Assembly: GCA_902537945.1 (NCBI GenBank) | Contig: CACBDG010000002.1 | Span: forward strand, 62,001 to 126,000 | Direction: 5' to 3' | Source: an uncultured SAR116 cluster alpha proteobacterium | GTDB lineage: Bacteria > Pseudomonadota > Alphaproteobacteria > Puniceispirillales > Marisalimonadaceae | DNA: 64,000 nt | Shown here: piece after piece, positions 50,726 to 59,985 of the stretch | How the letters are laid out: the number at the start of each line of letters is the position of its first letter | Numbering within the stretch: position 1 is the first letter of the stretch | Made by a program: the position numbers and the translations under genes | The notes under the pieces: model-generated | Told to the model about the DNA's origin: nothing | Databases searched by the model: none | What the model saw: only the letters and a program-made list of their open reading frames with translations

Positions 50726-52273
50726 TTATGGTCTCATTGTTCTATTAGTTATACCTGTTTTTCTTAATGGTGCGGATAAATCGGCAAATTCACACATAAC
50801 TCTACGCGTATGTCTTGGGTCAATAATTTCTTCTATCAAAAAAGATTCGGCAGACCTTAGAGGAGATCTCAACTTGTTTAATCTTGTGGTAATTTTTTGA
50901 AGTTCTAATTTAGGATCATTTGCATTCTCAATGTCTGATCTATATGCAGCCTCTATTCCTCCTTCTAGTGGTAAAGATCCCCATCGTGCAGAAGGCCACG
51001 CAAATCTTGAAATATAACTGCTTCCTCTTTTATGTGCGGCACCAGCTACTCCAAAACAATTTCTAATAATTATAGACAACCAAGGCGTAGTAGTTTGCCA
51101 GATTGCTGACATTGCTCTAACACCTTCTTTAATTGTACCTTTTTTCTCTGCATCTAAACCAACTTGAAATCCAGGGCAATCTACTAAATAAATAACTGGT
51201 AAATGAAATGTTTCGGCTAAATCAACAAATTTTTGAACTTTTTTACAAGTATCAGACGTCCAACAACCTCCGTATGAGTATGGATCACTAGCCATTAATG
51301 CTATAGGCCAACCATTAAGTCTACAAAAACTAGTAACAATCGATTTCCCATAACCTTTGCCCATTTCGAAAAAAGAACCCTTATCAACTAAATCTTCAAT
51401 AATGGGTCTTATTTTGTAAACAGATTGAATATTTTTTGGAATTGCTTCTATTAACCATTCTGAAGTCCTTTTTGGATCATCTTTACTAATTATTTGATCA
51501 CTTAACTGATAAACAGAATTTGGTAAGTAAGATAAAAATTTCTTCGCAGCTTCAAAAGCTTCTTCTTCGGTATCTACAGCATCATCAACTGCACCAGATT
51601 TTAATTGAATTTCATAACCACCTAATTCATTTTTTGATAACTTTTGCCCTATCTGCTCTACAACAGGTGGTCCTGCCACAAAAACAGCTGACTTTTCCTT
51701 GACCATAACAGAATAGTGAGAACAAGCTAAGTGAGCTGCACCAAGTCCTGCAACAGAACCCAGACCTAGTGCAACTCTAGGTATAGTCCCCATACTTTCT
51801 ACAACTAAATTCCATCCTTCAACCTCTGGCACATTAGCTCTACCCGAAGTCTCTATTGTTTTTACGGATCCTCCACCACCAGAGCCTTCAACTATTCTGA
51901 TTAGAGGCAATTGTAAAGATAGTGCCATCTGTTCACATTTTAGGTGTTTTTCTTTTATGGAAGCGTCTGCAGAACCACCTCTTAATGTAAAATCATCACC
52001 ACCAACAATAATGTTTCTTCCATCAATTTTTGCTTTTCCAAAAATAAAGTTTGATCCTTTAAAATCTATCAAATCATTATTTTCATTATATATTGCATGT
52101 CCTGCTAATTTCCCAACCTCATTAAAGGAAGATTTGTCAGTTAATAAATTAATTCTCTCTCTAATTGTATAAAGTCCAGCATCATGTTGCTTTTTAATTC
52201 TATCTTTACCACCAAGATTTTCAGATAATTTTTCTCGACTTACTTTTTCTTCTAACTCTTTTTCCCAACTCAT
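50726..52273 (-). CDS. Acyl-CoA carboxylase, carboxyltransferase (β) subunit
   Basis: 515 residues with both the N-terminal and C-terminal crotonase-like halves of PccB/MccB-type carboxyltransferases. GRNIIVGGDDFTLRGGSAD, VEGSGGGGSVKTIETSGRA and AGPPVVEQIGQ mark the acyl-CoA half; VYLVDCPGFQVGLDAEKKG and NCFGVAGAAHKRG mark the carboxybiotin half. It moves CO2 from biotin to an acyl-CoA, probably a short-chain or branched one. The partner biotin carrier is the next gene. Substrate specificity needs structure-level comparison. Confidence 0.92.
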   Translation of the reverse strand: MSWEKELEEKVSREKLSENLGGKDRIKKQHDAGLYTIRERINLLTDKSSFNEVGKLAGHAIYNENNDLIDFKGSNFIFGKAKIDGRNIIVGGDDFTLRGGSADASIKEKHLKCEQMALSLQLPLIRIVEGSGGGGSVKTIETSGRANVPEVEGWNLVVESMGTIPRVALGLGSVAGLGAAHLACSHYSVMVKEKSAVFVAGPPVVEQIGQKLSKNELGGYEIQLKSGAVDDAVDTEEEAFEAAKKFLSYLPNSVYQLSDQIISKDDPKRTSEWLIEAIPKNIQSVYKIRPIIEDLVDKGSFFEMGKGYGKSIVTSFCRLNGWPIALMASDPYSYGGCWTSDTCKKVQKFVDLAETFHLPVIYLVDCPGFQVGLDAEKKGTIKEGVRAMSAIWQTTTPWLSIIIRNCFGVAGAAHKRGSSYISRFAWPSARWGSLPLEGGIEAAYRSDIENANDPKLELQKITTRLNKLRSPLRSAESFLIEEIIDPRHTRRVMCEFADLSAPLRKTGITNRTMRP

Positions 52274-52299
52274 TTTGAACTATCTATCCTTAATGCTCA

Positions 52300-53643
52300 T
52301 TAGTCTTCAATAAGAAGCGTTTCCATTTTTTTTCTGTAAGATATAATATCTTCTACATCAAGTAGTTCTACATCATCCATATTTACTATTTCATCTTTTT
52401 TAACAGGGTTTTTCAATTTGACATTGTGTGCGAGACCAATTGGTAAAGCTCCAATTTTAGAAGATACTTTGGCAGGAATTGCTTTGGCCCAAACACAATA
52501 TCCTCCTTCTCCGTCTAAAATATCTCCTATTCTGAGATCATGCTTGGCGGTAGCAACAGCATCACCATTCCACACAAGTGAGGAACCTGTTGGCTCATTT
52601 CTCAGAACAGAAGAAAGAATACTAGTATTTGTTTCTAATCCTATCAAATGAAAAGGTCTCCACATTGATGCATACCATCCAGTCTCATCTGTCAGCAATC
52701 CATATTGGCGGAAGCAGTCACGAGTATATTGGTTTGGTGCTTTGAATGTAACAAACATACCGTAACAAATATTATTATAAACATTTCTACCATCAGGTTC
52801 TCGACTAGCAGCAATATCCACAAGACCTGATTTTGCAAGCCTACCCCCATTAGAAATTGGTTTGAAAACAGCTGACAAGTCGTGAATACCAGCAGGATAG
52901 AACGAAAGTCCATCCTCAGGACAATCTAGATTAGTAGCATTAGCAACTGCAGCCATTTCAATTGCTGCTTTAGTTCCATCAGTAAAGGAATTGTACATTT
53001 TAGGATTGAAATCACCAGCTGATACTTCCTTTTTGGTCCAACCAAAATAATCCCATACTGTATCTGGGGTTGAATATCGAAAATGAGGTTGAAAATTCAT
53101 TCCTTTTCCAGCTGCAACTAGTTCAAATCCATTTGTTCTGACCCAGTCAACAAGTTCACATATTGCTGCTGGTTGATCTCCATAAGCCATGCTGAAAACA
53201 ACATTATTTTCTATTGCCTTTTGGTTAAGGAAAGGGCCACATAGAACGTCAGCTTCAACATTAACCATAATAACGTGCTTAGCATTTTCGATTGCCATAA
53301 GAGCATGTCTAACCCCAAATAGAGGATCACCAGTTGCCTCAATAACACACTCAATCTCAGGAATTTTACACACATCTTCAGCGTTTTCGGTCATCCATGT
53401 TCGTCCAGAAATAATTGCGTCATTAATACTTTTAGCAAAGCAATTTGAGGTATCCCAACCTACTCGATTAAAGGACTCTTTTGCTTTTTCGATATCAAGA
53501 TCTGCTACTGCTGATATAATCATACCTTCGATATGACGTGCTTGAGACAAAATCATAGAACCAAATTTTCCTGCGCCTATCAAACCAACCCTTACAGGTT
53601 TTTGTTGCTTTTTGCGGGCATTTAACATGCTGCTTAAGTTCAT
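52300..53643 (-). CDS. NAD(P)-binding oxidoreductase with C-terminal SAF domain (homoserine-dehydrogenase-like)
   Basis: 447 residues. VRVGLIGAGKFGSMILSQ near residue 17 is a Rossmann GxGxxG motif, and VIEATGDPLFGVRHAL follows. The middle part (VAAGKGMNFQPHFRYSTPDT) resembles homoserine dehydrogenases, while the C-terminus carries a SAF domain of the flagellar FlgA/antifreeze type (ILDGEGGYCVWAKAIPA region). This two-part family is known but poorly characterised; the substrate is unknown. It sits 26 nt upstream of the carboxyltransferase gene and may be in the same operon. Confidence 0.85.
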   Translation of the reverse strand: MNLSSMLNARKKQQKPVRVGLIGAGKFGSMILSQARHIEGMIISAVADLDIEKAKESFNRVGWDTSNCFAKSINDAIISGRTWMTENAEDVCKIPEIECVIEATGDPLFGVRHALMAIENAKHVIMVNVEADVLCGPFLNQKAIENNVVFSMAYGDQPAAICELVDWVRTNGFELVAAGKGMNFQPHFRYSTPDTVWDYFGWTKKEVSAGDFNPKMYNSFTDGTKAAIEMAAVANATNLDCPEDGLSFYPAGIHDLSAVFKPISNGGRLAKSGLVDIAASREPDGRNVYNNICYGMFVTFKAPNQYTRDCFRQYGLLTDETGWYASMWRPFHLIGLETNTSILSSVLRNEPTGSSLVWNGDAVATAKHDLRIGDILDGEGGYCVWAKAIPAKVSSKIGALPIGLAHNVKLKNPVKKDEIVNMDDVELLDVEDIISYRKKMETLLIED

Positions 53644-53728
53644 TGGCTAAATCTACTAACTTTCTCAATTTGTAATAATAAATTTTATCATCTTAAATTT
53701 TACAATGTCAATTTCATGCTAATAATAT

Positions 53729-54499
53729 CTATTTCCATACAGGCTGTCTTTTTTCTACAAAAGCTTTTAAACCTTCTTGAGCGTCTGGGGTAATTGCAGC
53801 ATTACAAAAATCTTCAACTGCATTTGCAACTCCTCTCCTGTAATCCAGATCATTTGTTCTTAAAAATGCTGCTCTTCCTAAACTCATAGCTGTTGAGGAC
53901 TTTTTTGATAAATTTATTGCTATTTCGTTAATTTTCTTTTTAATTTCAGTCGATGAAACTTCACGACTTATTAAACCCAACATAAGGGCTTCATCCGAGT
54001 AGAATGTTCTACCAGAAAAAAGTAAGTCAAATGCTTTATATCTTCCTACAACTTTTGGAAGATGTGTAAAATGAATTGCTGGTAACAATCCTAAGTTTAT
54101 TTCTGGATATCCAAATGAAGCTTTTTCTGAAGCAATAATTATATCACATGATATAGCAAGCGTCATTCCACCACCTCTTGCCGCTCCATTGATTGATGCT
54201 ATTGTAGGTTTCCCCATGTTATATTGAACATCCCACAGATCTATGTAGAGGCGCTTTAAAAACTCTCTAATTTCTAATCCTGACTTATTTAATAAAAGAT
54301 TTAAGTCTAGACCTGCAGAAAATATTTTATTGATATCGCTTTCTATAATAATAACTCTAACATCTTTATCCTTAGAGGCAATTTTGAGTGTGTTCAAAAT
54401 CTCATCTAAAAACTCTATGTTAAATGCATTTGAAGGATTACGTTTCATTGTTATCCATGCAATATGATCAATAATTTTATATTTGATAAATTCATCCAT
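53729..54499 (-). CDS. Enoyl-CoA hydratase/isomerase family protein
   Basis: 256 residues, crotonase fold. INKIFSAGLDLNLLL and SINGAARGGGMTLAISCDII give the two oxyanion-hole segments; FGYPEINLGLLPAIHF holds the Glu position of the hydratase group. The C-terminal KAFVEKRQPVWK tail is characteristic. It acts on a CoA ester, possibly in the same pathway as the acyl-CoA carboxylase pair further along the strand. The 85-nt gap to the SAF oxidoreductase allows cotranscription. The reaction type (hydratase or isomerase) is not certain. Confidence 0.88.
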   Translation of the reverse strand: MDEFIKYKIIDHIAWITMKRNPSNAFNIEFLDEILNTLKIASKDKDVRVIIIESDINKIFSAGLDLNLLLNKSGLEIREFLKRLYIDLWDVQYNMGKPTIASINGAARGGGMTLAISCDIIIASEKASFGYPEINLGLLPAIHFTHLPKVVGRYKAFDLLFSGRTFYSDEALMLGLISREVSSTEIKKKINEIAINLSKKSSTAMSLGRAAFLRTNDLDYRRGVANAVEDFCNAAITPDAQEGLKAFVEKRQPVWK

Positions 54500-54649
54500 A
54501 TTAGTATTTTTAGAAATCTAACTTTACCTAATTAATTGATTAAAAATTTGACATAAATAAAATTTAATTTGCAAAAATAAATAACAATTAAAATTTTTAA
54601 TATTTTTATTTATAAGTAACATTTTACTTTTATTATTTATATTTTTATC

Positions 54650-56479
54650 ATGCAACAATTCGATTACTTTGAAAAGATATTAAAAAACATTGTTTTTGAA
54701 AAAGATTTATCAAGTTTATCATTAAAAAATTCTAGTGATATCTTTTCAAAACTTTGTAGAGCTTTTGTAATTAAATTTTATAATGATAATAAAGATTACA
54801 ATGAAGCTGTTTCTATATTGAGTTCTGTAGAAGATGATTTGTTCTTAAAACTTTTTGATAATTTTTTTAATTCATATTCCCAAAAAATAACATTTAATCA
54901 TAATAGAAAAAACAAAGATCACGTTTGGGATATTCTTTGCCCAGAGGCTCTTGAGGCTTTTAATAAACCAGAAGAAACAAAGAATAAAATTTTACATAAA
55001 AGAAAATTGACTAATTTAAAAGAAAGCAAAAATTCTCTTAAAAATCCAACGAAAGAAATACTTTTTTTAAGTAATGTTTTAATAACAACTCCATTTGACT
55101 ATTTGTCATCAAACATACCAGTTGAAATTAAAGATGAACTTCAAAAGTTCAAGAATGTTAAACAAAGCTTTTGGTATGATCACCCAATACCTTTGGATGC
55201 AACAATTAATGAAAATGAGATAATTTATGGATTGAAAAACCTTGATGAGGCAATGGCTTTCGAAGCAAAAAGAAACAACATTAAAACTCCAGAAAAAATT
55301 AAACTTATTCTATCAGTTTCTGTTACACATAATGGTTTAGAAAAAATAGCATTAGATTATGTCAAATTAATTATTAAGAAATCTTTAAATTTAAAGTTCA
55401 TAGAAGTTTATCTTTTTGATGAAGATATTTGCAATAAAATTTACTCAGCAATTTTTCCAAAAAATGACAATTTTAATAATGTATTAGGTGTTAATGGAAA
55501 TTATGGTCGTCATTATACTTTCTTAAAATACATACTATTAATTTGGAATAAGGTAATTAATACTGATTTTAGATATAGTTTTAAAATTGATTTAGACCAA
55601 GTTTTTGATCAGAAAATTTTGTTAAAAAGTACTGGTTCTTCAATACTTGAAATTTTTAAAAATCAAAAATTTTGGGGAGGCACTGCTACTGATTTTGATG
55701 GAAGAAGAGTAGATCTTGGGATGTTAGCTGGAGCATTAGTAAACAAGAATGATATTTCCAAAGATTTGTTTACTCCAGATGTACAAAGACCAAAGATTAA
55801 AAATTTTGCATCAGATTTATTATCAAAAAGAATTTTTTGTCCTGAATGGCCACAATCATTATCAACAGAAGCAGAATTAATGTATAGATCAGATGACATT
55901 CAAAGAATACATGTTACTGGTGGCACTACTGGAATAACTGTTGAGAGTTTAAAAAGATGGGCCCCATTTACACCTAGTTTTGTTAATAGGGCTGAAGACC
56001 AAGCTTTTGTTATTTCATCTATAAATCAAAATGAATATCTAAGTCATTCTCATGCCAACAATTTAATTATGCGACATGATAAGCATGCTTTTGCTCAAAA
56101 AAGTATAGAAATGTCCAAGTTTGGTAAAGAAATAGGAAATTTAGAGAGAATATTAATATTTAGTAATTATTTTGAAGCACATGAACTTGATTTTGAGGTT
56201 TTAAAAGAACACTTTTGGCCCTTTACTTCAGTCTTTTCAACTAAATATGCTGAACTACTTGTAGGTTTAGTATTTTTAATCGATGGATGTTTCAATGGTA
56301 AACAGTATGTAAGTTTAGGTTCAAAAAGGTTGTTGAATACCCAAGAATTTTGCAAAACCAAATTACATAATCAATATAAAACTGAAAAACAATTTTGGCG
56401 GGAATTTGTTGATCGGTTAGAGGTATTTAATGATAAAAGTAATGCATTAAAATCAATAATAAATTCAGCTAAGGTGTAA
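54650..56479 (+). CDS. Large protein of unknown family with glycosyltransferase-like features
   Basis: 609 residues, soluble, no signal peptide and no clear repeats. I do not recognise a family. A region around residues 220-320 (IKLILSVSVTHNGLEKIALDY, then FSFKIDLDQVFDQ near 312) looks like a nucleotide-sugar (GT-A) fold with a DxD-like acidic motif, and RAEDQAFVIS near 447 could be the later acidic pair of such enzymes. RIHVTGGTTGITVESLKRW and NNLIMRHDKHAF are other conserved-looking stretches. No Shine-Dalgarno precedes the ATG. Neighbours give no pathway. A glycosyltransferase is only a suggestion. Confidence 0.6.
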   Translation: MQQFDYFEKILKNIVFEKDLSSLSLKNSSDIFSKLCRAFVIKFYNDNKDYNEAVSILSSVEDDLFLKLFDNFFNSYSQKITFNHNRKNKDHVWDILCPEALEAFNKPEETKNKILHKRKLTNLKESKNSLKNPTKEILFLSNVLITTPFDYLSSNIPVEIKDELQKFKNVKQSFWYDHPIPLDATINENEIIYGLKNLDEAMAFEAKRNNIKTPEKIKLILSVSVTHNGLEKIALDYVKLIIKKSLNLKFIEVYLFDEDICNKIYSAIFPKNDNFNNVLGVNGNYGRHYTFLKYILLIWNKVINTDFRYSFKIDLDQVFDQKILLKSTGSSILEIFKNQKFWGGTATDFDGRRVDLGMLAGALVNKNDISKDLFTPDVQRPKIKNFASDLLSKRIFCPEWPQSLSTEAELMYRSDDIQRIHVTGGTTGITVESLKRWAPFTPSFVNRAEDQAFVISSINQNEYLSHSHANNLIMRHDKHAFAQKSIEMSKFGKEIGNLERILIFSNYFEAHELDFEVLKEHFWPFTSVFSTKYAELLVGLVFLIDGCFNGKQYVSLGSKRLLNTQEFCKTKLHNQYKTEKQFWREFVDRLEVFNDKSNALKSIINSAKV

Positions 56480-56506
56480 CTTATCAAATTAGTTTATTCT
56501 ATTTGT

Positions 56507-57334
56507 TTAAATTGCAACGTATTTATATCCATTACCAAATTTATCCAAATATCCAAATTTTGGCTCTAGAATATGGCCTCCTGAACAAATTATTCTATCA
56601 TTACAAACCATATCAAACGCATGTTTTCTTGATTTTAGTCCTTGTTCTACATCTATATCGAATAGTACAGAAATGTTTGGGTCTGCTAACTGTAAATTAG
56701 GGGTATGAAGAACATCACCCATTTGTACAAAACTGGTATTACCATCATCTATTCTAAATCCACTATGTCCAGGTGTATGACCAGGAAGTGGTACAGGATA
56801 AATCCCCGAAATTATTTCTTCACTAGTTTTGATGGTTTTTACATTTTCTCCATATGCTTTTATAACAGATTTATTTAAATCAGCCATGTTTTTCCCATTT
56901 ATTTCAACATCTTCAAAATTATCTTTGCTCCAAAAATTTAGTTCATCTTCTATTATATTAACGGTTGCATTTGGAAAAATTGCCTTACCATCTTTGTTAA
57001 TTGATCCACCTACATGATCAGGATGTAAATGAGTAAAAAATATATCAGTAATATCTTCAGGTTTCACATTTGCTTTTGCAATTTCTTCATGAACAAATCC
57101 ACAGGTTGGCCCAAATAGATCCCTACATCCAGCATCAACTAGTAGAATTTTGTCATTTTTAAAAATCAAATAAGCATTAATTTGACTATTTGTAAGTTGA
57201 TTGTTTTCATCAGAAAGTTTTTTAGTAGTATCTTCATCTACATTAAGAAGAATTTCTTTAGGTAATGTTAATTCACCGTCTTTTAGAGCTACAATTTTTG
57301 TAGAACCAACCATTAATTCTTGTAAATCAGACAT
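56507..57334 (-). CDS. MBL-fold metallo-hydrolase
   Basis: 275 residues. The zinc-binding motif HxHxDH is FFTHLHPDHVGG near residue 96-107, a further His is in PVPLPGHTPGHSGF, and the terminal His is in IICSGGHILEPKF. This is the stand-alone lactonase/hydrolase subgroup of the metallo-β-lactamase fold; lactones, thioesters or phosphodiesters are possible substrates. It is convergent with the 609-residue protein gene, with a 27-nt gap, and lies 82 nt downstream of the ligase gene on the same strand. The substrate is unknown. Confidence 0.88.
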   Translation of the reverse strand: MSDLQELMVGSTKIVALKDGELTLPKEILLNVDEDTTKKLSDENNQLTNSQINAYLIFKNDKILLVDAGCRDLFGPTCGFVHEEIAKANVKPEDITDIFFTHLHPDHVGGSINKDGKAIFPNATVNIIEDELNFWSKDNFEDVEINGKNMADLNKSVIKAYGENVKTIKTSEEIISGIYPVPLPGHTPGHSGFRIDDGNTSFVQMGDVLHTPNLQLADPNISVLFDIDVEQGLKSRKHAFDMVCNDRIICSGGHILEPKFGYLDKFGNGYKYVAI

Positions 57335-57416
57335 ATCTTACTCCTATGAAATAAACTCCTTTGTAAATGTTAGAAAATTAAAAATTTTAATTCAAGATAA
57401 TTAATGTGAAAAAGTT

Positions 57417-58982
57417 TTACAAAAATTCTAATTTAAATTCAGAAAGTTGTAATACTTCACTTGTTGGCTTATCTTCTCTAAGTCTCTTAATTCTAGGAAA
57501 TCTCATTGCAACTCCCGATTTATGCCTTGTGCTAGAGTTAACTGAGTCAAAAGCAATTTCAATTACAAAAGTTTTTTCAACTTCTCTTACAGGTCCAAAT
57601 TTTTTAATTGTATTGTTACGAACAAATTTATCTAAAATTTTTAATTCGTTATCATTAAAGCCAAAATATGCTTTTCCAATTGGTGATAGTTGATTTCCAT
57701 TCCATAAACCAAAAGTAAAGTCAGAATAATATGAACTTCTTTTACCGTGGCCTCTTACTGCATACATTAAAATTGCATCAACAGTTTTTGGATCTTTCTT
57801 CCATTTGTACCAATGTCCTTTGGGACGACCAGAAATATATGGACTATATTTTCTTTTAATCATTAAGCCTTCATGCTGATCGTCAATAATTTCATTTTTT
57901 TTAATTTCAGCCAAATTTTCCCAACTATTAAAATTAATAATTTTTGATAAATCAAAAAATCTATTTTTATTTTTACAATACCAAGTCTCAAGTATTTTTC
58001 TTCTTTCATCCCAATTTTTTTTTCTTAAATCCTTATTGTTTAAATATAAAATATCATACAACTTCACAAAAGCAGGGAAGTCATGAATATGCTTTTGACT
58101 TACTTTTTTTCTATTTAATCTTTGTTGAAGCTTATTGAAATTCATTGGAATATAATCTCTTCCTACCAACAACTCTCCATCAAGTATCACCATTTCTTTT
58201 TCAAGACTCTCTATCTCAGGGAATGTTTGAGTTATATCATCTCCAGTACGAGAAAAAATTTTGATGTTAAAATCATGTAAAATAATTTGTACTCTTATTC
58301 CATCCCATTTCCATTCTGCAACAAAGTTCTCAGAATTGATGTTTGTAAAATCGTTTTCTTCAATTGGGTTTGCAAGCATCATCGGATTAAATGTTTTTTT
58401 TAGATCAATTTCTGGGATAGGACCTAAATTACTTAACCATTTGAATAAAGTTTCATATGGAGCTTCAATTCCATGCCATATTTTTTCAATATCATCTAGT
58501 TTTTTATCTCCAAATTTAGCTAATGCAGTTTTAGCTAGTCTAGAAGAAACACCTATTCTCAAACCACCACTAATTAATTTAATTAAGGCCCATCTTTCAG
58601 TTTCGTTTGCTATTGACAAAAAGGTTTTTATTTTTTTATTTAATTCATCTCTTTTAATATTTTTTAAAATACTAATCATTTTTGAAATTTGAGGAAGATG
58701 CCCATTTTCTTTATGAGGCCATATTAAAGAGATAGTTTCTGCCAGATCACCAACATAATCATATGATAATGCAAATAATTCAGCATCAACATTTTCTCTA
58801 ACTATTTCCTTTATTTTTGAAATTGGAATATTTTTTAACTCTAGGCAATTAGTTATAATAGCAAGCGTAAAACCTCTATCTGGATCTGGGGTACTTTTAA
58901 AATAATCACATAAAATTTCAATTTTCCTATTTCTAGAGGAAGTTAATAACAATTTATCAATTAATTCACTAAAAGCTCTCAC
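57417..58982 (-). CDS. ATP-dependent DNA ligase (Lhr-cluster type)
   Basis: 521 residues. An N-terminal helical DNA-binding domain (about 1-190) is followed by the adenylation domain with the nucleophile Lys225 in EWKWDGIRVQ, then LDGELLVGR (motif III), FDLSKII region, EGLMIKRKYSPYISG (motif IV) and WYKWKKDP (motif V) in an OB-fold domain. It seals nicks with ATP, unlike the replicative NAD-dependent LigA. The start is GTG, overlapping the exonuclease stop by 4 nt. Together with the exonuclease, helicase and PdeM genes it forms the known bacterial Lhr-associated repair cluster. Confidence 0.95.
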   Translation of the reverse strand: MRAFSELIDKLLLTSSRNRKIEILCDYFKSTPDPDRGFTLAIITNCLELKNIPISKIKEIVRENVDAELFALSYDYVGDLAETISLIWPHKENGHLPQISKMISILKNIKRDELNKKIKTFLSIANETERWALIKLISGGLRIGVSSRLAKTALAKFGDKKLDDIEKIWHGIEAPYETLFKWLSNLGPIPEIDLKKTFNPMMLANPIEENDFTNINSENFVAEWKWDGIRVQIILHDFNIKIFSRTGDDITQTFPEIESLEKEMVILDGELLVGRDYIPMNFNKLQQRLNRKKVSQKHIHDFPAFVKLYDILYLNNKDLRKKNWDERRKILETWYCKNKNRFFDLSKIINFNSWENLAEIKKNEIIDDQHEGLMIKRKYSPYISGRPKGHWYKWKKDPKTVDAILMYAVRGHGKRSSYYSDFTFGLWNGNQLSPIGKAYFGFNDNELKILDKFVRNNTIKKFGPVREVEKTFVIEIAFDSVNSSTRHKSGVAMRFPRIKRLREDKPTSEVLQLSEFKLEFL

Positions 58983-59968
58983 AAATCCTCCTCATCCTCT
59001 CTTCCAGATAAGGATAATGCTAATCCATTTATCTTATTCATTTTACACCAATGCACTATTGCTTCTTCCCTGCCATGAGTCACATAAACATTTTCAGCAC
59101 CTGTTAATTTTATATATTCAGTTAACTCATTCCAATCTGCATGATCAGAAATGATAAGTGGAAGCTCTACTAAACTTTGTTTAGCTCTTTGTTTAATTGA
59201 CATCCACCCAGAGGCTTGGCAAATTATCGGATCTTCAAATTTTCTAGACCATACATTTTTTATTGCAGATGGTGGAGCGAGAATAATTTCTCCTTGATAT
59301 TTTTTTTTGTCTATAAGATTTGTTTTTGAAAATTTTCCTAAAAAAACATTTTCTTTCATGTAATAATTACATAACTTTTCTAATGCTCCATGTATAAAAA
59401 TTTCCTTGTCATATTTTTGTTGTCTTAATAAACCTATTACTCTTTGTGCCTTTCCAAGAGCATAAACTCCTACTAAGTGGGGTCTTTCTGGAAATAATTC
59501 AAGAGATCTAAGTAGTTTTTTTATCTCATTATATTCATTTGGATGTTGAAAAATAGGGAGTCCAAAAGTAGCTTCAGTTACTAAAGTGTGACATCTTACA
59601 GGTTCAAAATTCTCACAAGTTTTGTCCTTTTTGGTTTTATAATCTCCAGTAAAGTTTATTTTCTCCCCTCTGTACTCTGCTAATACCTGAACGCTTCCTA
59701 ATATATGTCCTGCGGGATAAAAGGTGATCTTAACATTGTCAATTTTTAATGTTTTATTTAATGGTAATTCTTGAAAATTTTCAGCGCAATTTTCACCATA
59801 CCTTATCTTCATAATATTTATTGTCTCTTTTGTTGCTAAGACATTTTTATGACCTGGTTTCGCATGATCTGCATGTCCATGTGTTATAATTGCATTTTCC
59901 ACTGGCTTAGAGGGATCAATATATGTATTGATTGGAGATATATATAAATTTTCATTAATCCATTTCAT
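58979..59968 (-). CDS. Ligase-associated DNA exonuclease (MBL/β-CASP fold)
   Basis: 329 residues from ATG 59968 (MKWINENLY), chosen over an upstream GTG because the family starts near this motif and the GTG would overlap the divergent helicase gene. NAIITHGHADHAKPGHK is the HxHxDH zinc site of the MBL fold; YPAGHILGSVQVLAEY and LIISDHADWNELTEY are β-CASP hallmarks, with the VYVTHGREE end. It processes DNA ends for the ligase that is read from the overlapping next gene. No signal peptide. Confidence 0.93.
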   Translation of the reverse strand: MKWINENLYISPINTYIDPSKPVENAIITHGHADHAKPGHKNVLATKETINIMKIRYGENCAENFQELPLNKTLKIDNVKITFYPAGHILGSVQVLAEYRGEKINFTGDYKTKKDKTCENFEPVRCHTLVTEATFGLPIFQHPNEYNEIKKLLRSLELFPERPHLVGVYALGKAQRVIGLLRQQKYDKEIFIHGALEKLCNYYMKENVFLGKFSKTNLIDKKKYQGEIILAPPSAIKNVWSRKFEDPIICQASGWMSIKQRAKQSLVELPLIISDHADWNELTEYIKLTGAENVYVTHGREEAIVHWCKMNKINGLALSLSGREDEEDL

Positions 59969-59985
59969 TATAGTAATATATAATA

